DNA from: Staphylococcus sp.
Lineage (GTDB): Bacteria; Bacteroidota; Bacteroidia; Bacteroidales; Muribaculaceae
Assembly (NCBI GenBank): GCA_023665865.1
Contig: JAMPDC010000001.1
Location: 2,058,662-2,122,661, forward strand
Direction of reading: 5' to 3'
DNA: 64,000 nucleotides
Part shown: positions 56,357-64,000 of the stretch, in pieces
How positions within the stretch are numbered: position 1 is the stretch's first letter
Layout of the letters: every line of letters begins with the position of its first letter
The notes under the pieces: generated by a model
Databases searched by the model: none
What the model was told of the DNA's origin: nothing
Seen by the model: only the letters and a program-made list of their open reading frames with translations
Program-made: the position numbers and the translations under genes

Positions 56357-57871
56357 ATGGAAAGCAACAACAATTATGCCATGAGCCGCAACCATCTCGA
56401 GCGGACTCTAGGTAAAGCCTCAAGCAGCTTCACCCGAGCAGATATCATTGACTACGTCAGTCGTGAAGGCATTGAAATGGTCAATTTCATGTATGCGGCC
56501 GCTGACGGCCGTCTGAAGACATTGAATTTTGTCATCAACTCCCGTGAATATCTGGAGACTATACTTTCGACCGGTGAGCGTGTCGACGGATCGAGCCTAT
56601 TTCCCTTCATCGAGGCCGGCAAGAGTGATCTCTACGTGATCCCGCGCTATGCCTCGGCCTTCCGTGACCCCTTTGCTGAGATTCCTACACTGACAATGCT
56701 GTGCAGCTTCTTCGACAAGGATGGCTTGCCTCTCGATTCTGATCCGCGCCGGATACTTGAGCGTGCATGCAAGGAATTCACAGCCGTTTCCGGTTTGGAA
56801 TTTGAATGTATGGGCGAGCTTGAGTTTTATGTAATCGGTACTGATCCCGGCACTTTCCCCGCTACAGATCAGAAAGGCTATCATGAATCGGCTCCATTTG
56901 CGAAATTCAACGATTTCAGGACCAAAGCCATGTCGTTGATCGCATCGACCGGCGGCCAAATCAAATATGGCCACTCAGAAGTGGGTAATTTTAAGCATAA
57001 CTCTCTCATATATGAGCAGAACGAGATTGAATTCCTTCCGAATCCCGCTCTCCTTGCTGCTGACCAGTTGCTGCTTGCCAAGTGGATCATACGCGAGCTC
57101 GCGGCAAAAGAGGGGCTCGACATCACATTTGCGCCTAAGATCACTGTCGGAAAGGCCGGTTCCGGTTTCCATATCCATATTCGTCTGATGAAGGATGGCC
57201 ACAACGTGACGCAGAATGACAGACGTGAACTGAGTGATGAGGCCCGTCGCGCGATTGCCGGTCTGATGGTGCTTGCTCCGTCGATAACAGCCTTTGGCAA
57301 TAAGAATCCGACAAGCTACATGCGCCTTGTGCCTCATCAGGAAGCGCCGACCAACATCTGCTGGGGTGACCGCAACCGTTCGGTGCTTGTCAGAGTGCCC
57401 CTCGGATGGACTTCCGGCAAAGACATGTGTGTGCAAGTCAACCCTTCTGACCGTTGCGAGGTGGAGACATTTGCAAAGCAGACTTTCGAGATGCGTTCGC
57501 CCGATTGCTCGGCTAATGTCTATGAATTGATGGCAGCTCTCTGTGTCGGAGCCCGTCTCGGCTTTGAGATGGATGAAAAAGAGGCTCTTGATATTGCCAA
57601 ACGCACTTATGTCGATGTTAATATCCACGCCAAGGAAAATGCCGCACGCCTCGCCAAACTCGACACTCTACCCACATGTTGCGTTGAGTCGGCAGATTGC
57701 CTTGAGAAGCAGCGTGCTATCTTTGAGTCGCGCGATGTGTTTGCCCCGGCGATGATTAATAGCACCATCAAGCAGCTTCGTGACTTTGACGATAAGAATC
57801 TTGCCGTCCGTTTGCAGGCGGATCCGATAGAACTTCAAAAAGTTGTAGGCCGCTACTTCTATTGCGGCTAA
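56357..57871 (+). CDS. Glutamine synthetase
   Basis: 504 aa host enzyme that makes glutamine from glutamate, ammonia and ATP. Motifs: N-terminal MVNFMYAAADGRLKTLNF and the VDGSSL segment, ELEFYV (metal ligands), NEIEFLPNP, KAGSGFHIHIRLMKDGHNVT (His-containing ATP/glutamate site), then FGNKNPTSYMRLVPHQEAPT and FEMRSPDCSANVYELMAALC. The build is of the GS beta-grasp/catalytic type close to GSI; no clear adenylylation Tyr motif is evident. Own promoter-like site upstream and a 43-base gap to ligA. Confidence 0.9.
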   Translation: MESNNNYAMSRNHLERTLGKASSSFTRADIIDYVSREGIEMVNFMYAAADGRLKTLNFVINSREYLETILSTGERVDGSSLFPFIEAGKSDLYVIPRYASAFRDPFAEIPTLTMLCSFFDKDGLPLDSDPRRILERACKEFTAVSGLEFECMGELEFYVIGTDPGTFPATDQKGYHESAPFAKFNDFRTKAMSLIASTGGQIKYGHSEVGNFKHNSLIYEQNEIEFLPNPALLAADQLLLAKWIIRELAAKEGLDITFAPKITVGKAGSGFHIHIRLMKDGHNVTQNDRRELSDEARRAIAGLMVLAPSITAFGNKNPTSYMRLVPHQEAPTNICWGDRNRSVLVRVPLGWTSGKDMCVQVNPSDRCEVETFAKQTFEMRSPDCSANVYELMAALCVGARLGFEMDEKEALDIAKRTYVDVNIHAKENAARLAKLDTLPTCCVESADCLEKQRAIFESRDVFAPAMINSTIKQLRDFDDKNLAVRLQADPIELQKVVGRYFYCG

Positions 57872-57914
57872 ACATATCTTTTTTACCCCTCACATTAAAA
57901 TTTCCTTCTGATAT

Positions 57915-59933
57915 ATGAACTCTGCCGAACAAAGGATCAAAGAGCTGCGCGAAGAGCTCGAACGTCATAATCATTCCTATTATGTAGACAATAGACCTTC
58001 CATAAGTGACTATGATTACGATATGCTTATGAAAGAGCTTGAAGGTCTGGAGTCCGAACACCCGGAGTTTGACGATCCTTTGTCGCCGAGCCACCGTGTC
58101 GGGTCCGATATCACGAAGGGTTTCGTGCAGGTGGCACATGTGCGTCCGATGCTTTCGCTCGGCAATACCTATAGTGTAGATGAGGTTGATGAGTGGGTGT
58201 GCCGCTGCAATGATTCGCTTGGCAATACAGCCGGCCTGAAATCGGTGCCGATTGTCGGTGAGATGAAGTTTGATGGCACAAGTATCTCGTTGATCTATGA
58301 GAACGGCAGGCTTGTGAGAGCTGTCACCCGAGGTGACGGCGAGAAGGGTGACGATGTTACAGAAAATGTAAAGACTATCAGGAGTATCCCTCTCACCCTA
58401 CGGGGGGAGGGATACCCCTCTTCATTTGAAATCCGTGGAGAGATTGTACTTCCATGGAAATCGTTTGATAAGTTGAACGAGGAAAGGGCTTTCAATGAGG
58501 AGCCTCTCTTTGCCAATCCACGCAATGCGGCGGCCGGTACGTTGAAACTCCAGAATTCCGCTGAAGTTGCGCGTAGAGGTCTTGATGCCTATTTTTATTA
58601 TTTGATTGCAGATGAACTTCCCTGCGATACGCATTATGACAATATGCTAAAGGCTAAGGAGTGGGGATTCAAGGTGAGCGACCTTATGACATTGATGGAC
58701 TCCATTGACGAGGTTGATTCCTTCATCACACGTATGGACGTGGAGCGGAAGGAGCTGCCGGTAGCTACCGATGGTCTTGTCTTCAAGGTCAACAATCTGC
58801 GTCAGCAGTTAAACCTCGGTTACACTGCAAAGTCTCCACGATGGGCAATCGCTTACAAATTTGCTGCCGAGAGAGCCCTTACGCGCCTGCGTTTTGTATC
58901 ATTTGAGGTAGGACGCATGGGGATTGTCACTCCTGTGGCTAACCTTGAACCGGTTTTGCTATCGGGTACCATTGTTAAACGCGCCTCACTCCACAATGAG
59001 GATATCGTGAAGACTCTTGGCATCCATGAGCATGACATGCTATATGTCGAGAAAGGAGGTGAGATCATACCTAAAATTACCGGCGTCGACGAATCAGTGC
59101 GCGAGAAAGATGCCGAGCCGATCAAATTTGTCACCCATTGTCCCGACTGTGGTACTTCTCTCGTGCGTATTCCCGGCGAAGCATCCTGGCAATGTCCGAA
59201 CAAATATGGTTGCCGCCCTCAGCTCATAGGCCGACTTGAGCATTTTGTCGGACGCCATGCGATGGATATCATCGGTGTTGGCGAGGAGAACGCAGCCTTA
59301 CTCTATGATGCAGAGCTCGTCAGAGATATTGCGGATTTCTATGATTTGAAGGCCGACGAACTTGAATCGCTCGATCGACTCGGTGCCCGGTCGGCCCGCA
59401 AGATTCTGGACGGCATCGAGGCTTCGAAAAGTGTGACCTTTGACCGTGTGGTCTACGCGCTGTCCATTCCGTTTGTCGGTGAGACAGTAGCACGGAAACT
59501 TGCAAGAGCCGTTGGCGACATGGACACACTCATGAGCCTTGGGCGCGATCAACTGACAGAGATCGATGATATAGGGCCGCGAATTGCCGATGCGATAATT
59601 GAGTTTTTCGCGCTGCCTTCAAACCGTGAGATTGTTGAGCGCTTGCGTGAGGCCGGAGTACAGATGGCAATGCCAAAAGAAGATAAATCCGAGTATTCAG
59701 ATCTGCTCGATGGCAAGACCATCGTCATCAGTGGCGTCTTCTCACGTCATTCACGTGAGGAATATAAAGAAATGATTGAAAAGAATGGTGGAAAGAATTC
59801 CGGCTCTATCTCAAAGAAGACCTCATTTGTACTCGCCGGCGACAACATGGGGCCGGCCAAACTTGAGAAAGCAAAATCGTTAGGCGTCCCGGTCATTGAC
59901 GAGAACGAATTCCTATTCATGCTCGGCAAGTGA
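57915..59933 (+). CDS. ligA: NAD-dependent DNA ligase LigA
   Basis: 672 aa, full family length. Domain order: Ia (1-70, YYVDNRPSISDYDYDMLMKE), adenylation domain with active-site Lys118 in GEMKFDGTSISL, OB fold, Cys4 zinc finger (CPDCGTSLVRIPG to CPNKYGC), helix-hairpin-helix repeats (FVGETVARKLARAVGDMDTL, IDDIGPRIADAIIEFFALPS) and a C-terminal BRCT domain (LLDGKTIVISGVFSRHSREE). It seals nicks in replication and repair. Host gene, ended by a strong terminator. Confidence 0.95.
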   Translation: MNSAEQRIKELREELERHNHSYYVDNRPSISDYDYDMLMKELEGLESEHPEFDDPLSPSHRVGSDITKGFVQVAHVRPMLSLGNTYSVDEVDEWVCRCNDSLGNTAGLKSVPIVGEMKFDGTSISLIYENGRLVRAVTRGDGEKGDDVTENVKTIRSIPLTLRGEGYPSSFEIRGEIVLPWKSFDKLNEERAFNEEPLFANPRNAAAGTLKLQNSAEVARRGLDAYFYYLIADELPCDTHYDNMLKAKEWGFKVSDLMTLMDSIDEVDSFITRMDVERKELPVATDGLVFKVNNLRQQLNLGYTAKSPRWAIAYKFAAERALTRLRFVSFEVGRMGIVTPVANLEPVLLSGTIVKRASLHNEDIVKTLGIHEHDMLYVEKGGEIIPKITGVDESVREKDAEPIKFVTHCPDCGTSLVRIPGEASWQCPNKYGCRPQLIGRLEHFVGRHAMDIIGVGEENAALLYDAELVRDIADFYDLKADELESLDRLGARSARKILDGIEASKSVTFDRVVYALSIPFVGETVARKLARAVGDMDTLMSLGRDQLTEIDDIGPRIADAIIEFFALPSNREIVERLREAGVQMAMPKEDKSEYSDLLDGKTIVISGVFSRHSREEYKEMIEKNGGKNSGSISKKTSFVLAGDNMGPAKLEKAKSLGVPVIDENEFLFMLGK

Positions 59934-59952
59934 GGAATAGCGGTACATAAGT

Positions 59953-60005
59953 AACAACAATGCCATGTCATCTTACATGAAAATGACATGGCATTGTTGT
60001 TTTAT
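59953..60005. terminator. Bidirectional terminator between ligA and SGNH hydrolase genes
   Basis: 19-bp perfect stem (59953-59971 with 59983-60001; ACAACAATGCCATGTCAT and its complement), then T-run. It serves two convergent genes. Confidence 0.85.
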
Positions 60006-60015
60006 CTGCGATCTT

Positions 60016-60870
60016 TCAGCGAAGAGTCGGTGCGATTGAATTGAGTCGGGCCTGGATGGTGCGGGCGATGCGGTAGTGACCGTTGTCGTTAGGGTGGAGG
60101 AGATCCATGTCTCCGCTGTGGAAATACCTGGTGTGGTTTTCCTCCATCGGGAAGAGTCCGCTCTCGGAATAGAGATCAATCACAGGGACAGCCCAGATAT
60201 CGGCGGCCTCGCGCAGAGTGCGGATATAGCTCTCTATGTAGAGTCCGAGGCCGTTGGCATAGTTTTCATCCGGCTGCACATTCTTATCGTTGAATTTTGC
60301 ATAAGCGCGGTGGATGGGTGTCATTATGATTATCTGCTTATCAGGATAATTGTGTTTGAGATATGACATGACGCGGTTGATATTGCCGCAGAAGGTTGAC
60401 TCATCCATCAGCGGCTCTCTATGTTTGCGCAGTTCCATGTTGCCGTTGAAATTCACGCTGTCCATCTTTTCAGTGAAGAAGGATCCCGGGGGGATGCTGT
60501 GGTTGTAGTCGTTTGTTCCAGCCCATATCACAATGGCATCCACGGAGTCGCCGAGAGTCTCGTGCATCTCCACTGCTTTTTTGTATATGCCATCCCACTT
60601 GTAGCCGCTGCGGGCGAAGACGTAAGGCTTGATGCCGGTGAGAGTCTCAAGATAGCTCCAGTAGTGTTGCTTCGTGCTCTTGTTTTTCGGGTCTGTCATC
60701 GAATCGCCGAGAAATGCCACCCGTTTACCTTTCCAGAGAGTGTCGAGGTGGATATCGGATGCCGGGACATCGACCACAGGCGCATGCTCATGTCCATCAT
60801 GGGCCGAGAGAGTCGCAGTTGGTGTGAGAAAGAGCAAGAGGGAAAGGGTTACGGGGGTAATAAATTTCAT
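60016..60870 (-). CDS. Secreted SGNH/GDSL-type hydrolase
   Basis: 284 aa. Signal peptide (VTLSLLLFLTPTATLSAHDG). Block I RVAFLGDSMTDP (Ser), block III IVIWAGTNDYNHS (Asn), block V MDLLHPNDNGHYRIA (Asp-x-x-His, with variant spacing). Likely periplasmic esterase or deacetylase acting on glycans. Host gene convergent with ligA. Confidence 0.88.
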   Translation of the reverse strand: MKFITPVTLSLLLFLTPTATLSAHDGHEHAPVVDVPASDIHLDTLWKGKRVAFLGDSMTDPKNKSTKQHYWSYLETLTGIKPYVFARSGYKWDGIYKKAVEMHETLGDSVDAIVIWAGTNDYNHSIPPGSFFTEKMDSVNFNGNMELRKHREPLMDESTFCGNINRVMSYLKHNYPDKQIIIMTPIHRAYAKFNDKNVQPDENYANGLGLYIESYIRTLREAADIWAVPVIDLYSESGLFPMEENHTRYFHSGDMDLLHPNDNGHYRIARTIQARLNSIAPTLR

Positions 60871-60944
60871 GGCGGTTGAAAAGTGTTGTGGGATATTGAT
60901 TAGATGAAGCGTAGAAAAAACAGCGGAAGAGAAAAAATAAAAAA

Positions 60945-61400
60945 GGTAGCAGGACTATAAGCCGGGTTATGTCACTGCGGGACTTCTGTCAGGGTCAAGC
61001 CCTGAAGGTTGCCGCAGCGCCCGTGTCATTTATCTAAGCGGTGCCTCGCTTTGCTTCGGCACTCGAGCAGCCTACCCCTCGGCGATGGACGAGCAGCCCA
61101 TTGTGACCTCCACACAGGAGATTGTGTCACGTGCCGATATACATGGCCTTGCAACCCATAAGACGTGCGGCATGTCGTGTCGCCACGACACCCGGTGGGC
61201 TCTTACCCCACCTTTTCACCATTGCCCGACGCGGCGGCCGAAGCCGTCAGCATGATGTCGGGCTGTTGTTTTCTGTCACGTTACTCTACCGTCACCGATA
61301 GCTCACTGTTAGAGAGTATGGTGCTCTGTGTTGCCCGGACTTTCCTCTTGCCGCTCCGGAGATCAACTCCATCAGCAAGCGACACAAGCGTCCTGCTACC
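60945..61400 (-). ncRNA. rnpB: RNase P RNA
   Basis: About 456 bases on the minus strand. The 5' and 3' ends pair as GGTAGCAGGA/TCCTGCTACC (61400-61391 with 60954-60945). The hallmark GAGGAAAGTCCGGGC lies near 61333-61347 and the closing AACCCGGCTTATAG near the 3' end. Bacterial type A-like ribozyme that trims tRNA 5' ends. A minus-strand TAACTTTG just upstream is a likely promoter, and a T-run follows the 3' end. Confidence 0.93.
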
Positions 61401-61506
61401 GATTACAAAGTTACAAATAAATTTCAAATCTTTTGCCATTGATGAGGAAATATTGTATTTTTGAAGTCTTATATCGTCTTCTAACCCTCCAATATTCCGT
61501 CTCGCC

Positions 61507-63975
61507 ATGAGCTTTGCCGATGTCCTTGTCCCGGTCCCCATTATGGGATCATTTACCTATAGTATTCCTGACGAACTTTCAGCTACTCTACGTGTAGGGC
61601 ACCGTGTCATAGTCCCTTTCGGTCGGAAAAAGTTCTATACCGGCATCGTCACGGGTATCCACAACATTGCACCGGAAGGCTATGAGGTCAAGGATGTGAC
61701 GTGTGCGCTCGACGATAGCCCTATAGTGCGACATCCTCAGTTGAAATTCTGGAATTGGGTGGCTGACTATTATCTCTGTACGCCTGGCGAGGTCATGAGG
61801 GCTGCACTCCCGGCGGGACTGAAGGTTGAGAGCGAGACATTCATTCAGCCTGTCCCTGACTATGAGGAGAATCCCGATGATAGGTTGAACCAACGGGAAC
61901 TCTGTGTGATGGAGGTGATTCTGACGTCCGATAAGAAAATGCCCCTCGATGTCCTTGCCAAGAAAACCGGTTTTGCAAATATTGCAAACGTTGTCTCGTC
62001 GCTGCTTGAGAAAGGAGCTGTGATGATTTCCGAAAATCTTGTTGAGAGATATAGGTCGCGTAAGGAGACTTATGTCAGGCTGACGGCTGAACAAGGTGAT
62101 TCAGACGCTCTTCATGCCGCTTTTGACAAAGTGCGTGGCGGAGGCAAGCAGGAGAAGGCACTTCTGGCGCTTATCGAGCTCTCCGGGTTCATGAGGCAGA
62201 TAGGAGATGTGAAGGAGGTTACCCGGTCGGAGCTTCTCGAACGGTCGGGAGTTACGACAACTGTCGTGGCTGCCATGGCAAAGAAGGGGATTCTCGAAAT
62301 TTATACGCGGGAGGTGAATCGGTTCAGCTATTCCGGGCTTGTCAGTGGCGAAGTGCCATCGTTGACTGAAGCCCAGTCCACAGCTCTCGACTCTATCCAT
62401 AAATCATGGTTTAAAAATGACATCACTCTTCTCCACGGAGTGACATCGAGCGGGAAGACCGAGATATATATCCATTTGATAGACTATGTGTTGAAAAACG
62501 GTCGTCAGGCGCTCTATCTTGTTCCTGAGATAGCGTTGACCACTCAGTTGACATCGAGACTGCAACGGGTATTTGGTGACAAGGTCGTGATATATCACTC
62601 GAAATTTTCCGACAATGAACGCGTTGATATCTGGAAGAAACTTCTCGCTTCATCAGAGCCATGCGTAGTCATCGGTGCACGTTCGTCGGTCTTCCTTCCT
62701 TTCGCTTCGCTTGGACTTGTCATTGTCGATGAGGAGCATGAGAGTGCTTATAAGCAGCAGGATCCGGCTCCACGCTACAATGGTAGGGATGCAGCAATAG
62801 TGCTCGCCTCGATGCACGGAGCTAAGACTTTGCTTGGGAGCGCCACTCCATCGGTTGAGACATACTTTAAGGCTAATGAGGGGCGTTTTGGCCTTGTGGA
62901 GCTGACAGAGCGTTTCGAGGGTATGAAATTGCCTGAGATGCGGTTGATCGATATGTCGCAGGCGAGGAAGAAGGGGCTCGTGAGCGGTACCTTTGCTTTT
63001 GAGACCGAGCGCTTGGTCAACGAAGCGCTTGCGAAAGGCGAGCAGTCGATCTTGTTTATAAACCGACGCGGTTATGCCCCGATAGCGCGCTGCAAACTTT
63101 GTGGCTACGTACCGAAATGCAATAATTGTGATGTGTCGTTGACTTACCATCGTCATGCCGATAAACTCGTCTGCCACTATTGCGCCACACCTTACTCGGT
63201 GCCTGATGTCTGTCCGGCCTGTAAGGAACCTGGAATAGAGGTGCTCGGCTATGGTACGGAGCGTGTTGAGGAAGAGGTGGAATCATTGTTTCCAAAGGCC
63301 ACTATAGCGCGTATGGATCTCGACACTACCCGCAGCAAGGATGGCTATGAAAATATCATTGATAATTTTTCGAAAGGAAAATCGCAGATCCTTGTTGGTA
63401 CACAGATGGTCACAAAAGGTCTTGACTTTGACCATGTCAGTACAGTCGGTGTCATTAACGCTGACAGTGTGATAAATTTCCCGGATTTCAGAGCATCGGA
63501 GCGTGCTTTCAACATGCTCGAGCAGGTGGCGGGCCGTGCGGGCCGAAGAAATGACAATGGGCTCGTGGCGATACAAACTTACAATCCGGCGCATCCGATT
63601 TTCCCATTCTTGATCAACCATGACTATAAGGCTTTCTACGCCCACGAACTTGCAGAGAGACAAACATATAACTACCCACCGTTTGTGCGTGTAATCTATG
63701 TCTATCTTAAGCATAAAGATCAGGCGGCCGTGTCGGCGATAGCTTTTGAATATGCCACCCGTTTGCGTTCGCTACTCGGCAACAGGGTCTCCGGGCCTGA
63801 CGAGCCATACGTAGCGCGGATACAATCGCTGTATATAAGGCGCATAATGCTTAAAATCGAGACAAATGCCTCGATAACAAAGGTCAAGAAACTACTCAAC
63901 GATGTGAGAATTGAGATGACCAATTCAAAACTACTTTCAGGGGCGGTGCTTTACTACGACGTCGATCCAATGTAG
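61507..63975 (+). CDS. priA: Primosomal protein N' (PriA helicase)
   Basis: 822 aa, complete. The N-terminal 3'-binding part (VPVPIMGSFTYSIPDELSAT, VGHRVIVPFGRKKFYTGIVT) leads to helicase motifs: GVTSSGKTE (near 313), DEEHESAYKQQD (DEEH box), GSATPSVETYF, then zinc-binding cysteines (CKLCGYVPKCNNCDVSLTYH, CHYCATPYSVPDVCPAC) and the C-terminal helicase lobe (KSQILVGTQMVTKGLDF, EQVAGRAGRR). It reloads replication forks at stalled sites. Host gene. Confidence 0.95.
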   Translation: MSFADVLVPVPIMGSFTYSIPDELSATLRVGHRVIVPFGRKKFYTGIVTGIHNIAPEGYEVKDVTCALDDSPIVRHPQLKFWNWVADYYLCTPGEVMRAALPAGLKVESETFIQPVPDYEENPDDRLNQRELCVMEVILTSDKKMPLDVLAKKTGFANIANVVSSLLEKGAVMISENLVERYRSRKETYVRLTAEQGDSDALHAAFDKVRGGGKQEKALLALIELSGFMRQIGDVKEVTRSELLERSGVTTTVVAAMAKKGILEIYTREVNRFSYSGLVSGEVPSLTEAQSTALDSIHKSWFKNDITLLHGVTSSGKTEIYIHLIDYVLKNGRQALYLVPEIALTTQLTSRLQRVFGDKVVIYHSKFSDNERVDIWKKLLASSEPCVVIGARSSVFLPFASLGLVIVDEEHESAYKQQDPAPRYNGRDAAIVLASMHGAKTLLGSATPSVETYFKANEGRFGLVELTERFEGMKLPEMRLIDMSQARKKGLVSGTFAFETERLVNEALAKGEQSILFINRRGYAPIARCKLCGYVPKCNNCDVSLTYHRHADKLVCHYCATPYSVPDVCPACKEPGIEVLGYGTERVEEEVESLFPKATIARMDLDTTRSKDGYENIIDNFSKGKSQILVGTQMVTKGLDFDHVSTVGVINADSVINFPDFRASERAFNMLEQVAGRAGRRNDNGLVAIQTYNPAHPIFPFLINHDYKAFYAHELAERQTYNYPPFVRVIYVYLKHKDQAAVSAIAFEYATRLRSLLGNRVSGPDEPYVARIQSLYIRRIMLKIETNASITKVKKLLNDVRIEMTNSKLLSGAVLYYDVDPM

Positions 63976-64000
63976 CATGTAGCAAAGCGGGACAGCTGCG

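Noticed and set aside
1..64000. CRISPR array
   Set aside because: No regularly spaced repeat of 25-40 bases was seen anywhere.

Overview
The window is mostly an integrated temperate phage (about positions 1 to 55,000), followed on the right by bacterial chromosome (about 56,300 to 64,000). The host looks like a member of the Bacteroidales. Promoter-like sites follow the Bacteroidota pattern (TTTG or ATTG near -33, TAnnTTTG near -7), most genes lack Shine-Dalgarno sites, and many of the small phage proteins belong to types I associate with gut Bacteroides-group phages. A Muribaculaceae-like host is my guess, not something shown here. The right flank holds glutamine synthetase, NAD-dependent DNA ligase (ligA), an SGNH hydrolase, RNase P RNA (rnpB) and primosomal helicase priA.

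Phage layout, left to right. (1) A >3,500-residue polyvalent protein (pyrophosphatase-like, methyltransferase, strawberry-notch-type helicase, zincin and C-terminal LPD-like parts), then the portal gene. (2) A packaging module on the opposite strand (small-terminase candidate, rhomboid-like membrane protease, large terminase, two small genes). (3) On the + strand: scaffold candidate, major capsid, adaptor candidates, fibre and Ig-like proteins. Then come six tandem tail-tip cassettes, some carrying poly-G tracts, and a holin, M15 endolysin and unimolecular spanin. (4) Three paralogous genes of unknown role. (5) A minus-strand block from 32,988 to 36,708 with a large tail-like protein. (6) A long leftward early operon (52,797 down to about 36,754) of small proteins and DNA-metabolism genes: radical SAM protein, PAPS-reductase-like protein, DUF4373, DUF1064 and DUF4494 proteins, HU, SNF2 helicase, RecE-like nuclease and RecT. 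It also contains a non-coding structured stretch with two tRNA-like elements. (7) A lysogeny module: S24 repressor with three palindromic operators, a PD-(D/E)XK-like protein and a Trypco2-like protein. No tape-measure, sheath or tube gene is visible, so a short-tailed virion is likely. No integrase lies in the window.

The most unusual points are these. Tail-tip genes end in G tracts that select between three C-terminal outcomes. A ~650-nt highly structured non-coding stretch carries two tRNA-like elements with abnormal anticodon arms. One gene is interrupted by two in-frame TAG codons. A phage-specific promoter architecture recurs with identical spacing at three or four late units. The lysogenic operon carries genes that look like anti-phage defence. 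Functional names rest on reading motifs by eye; no database search was possible.
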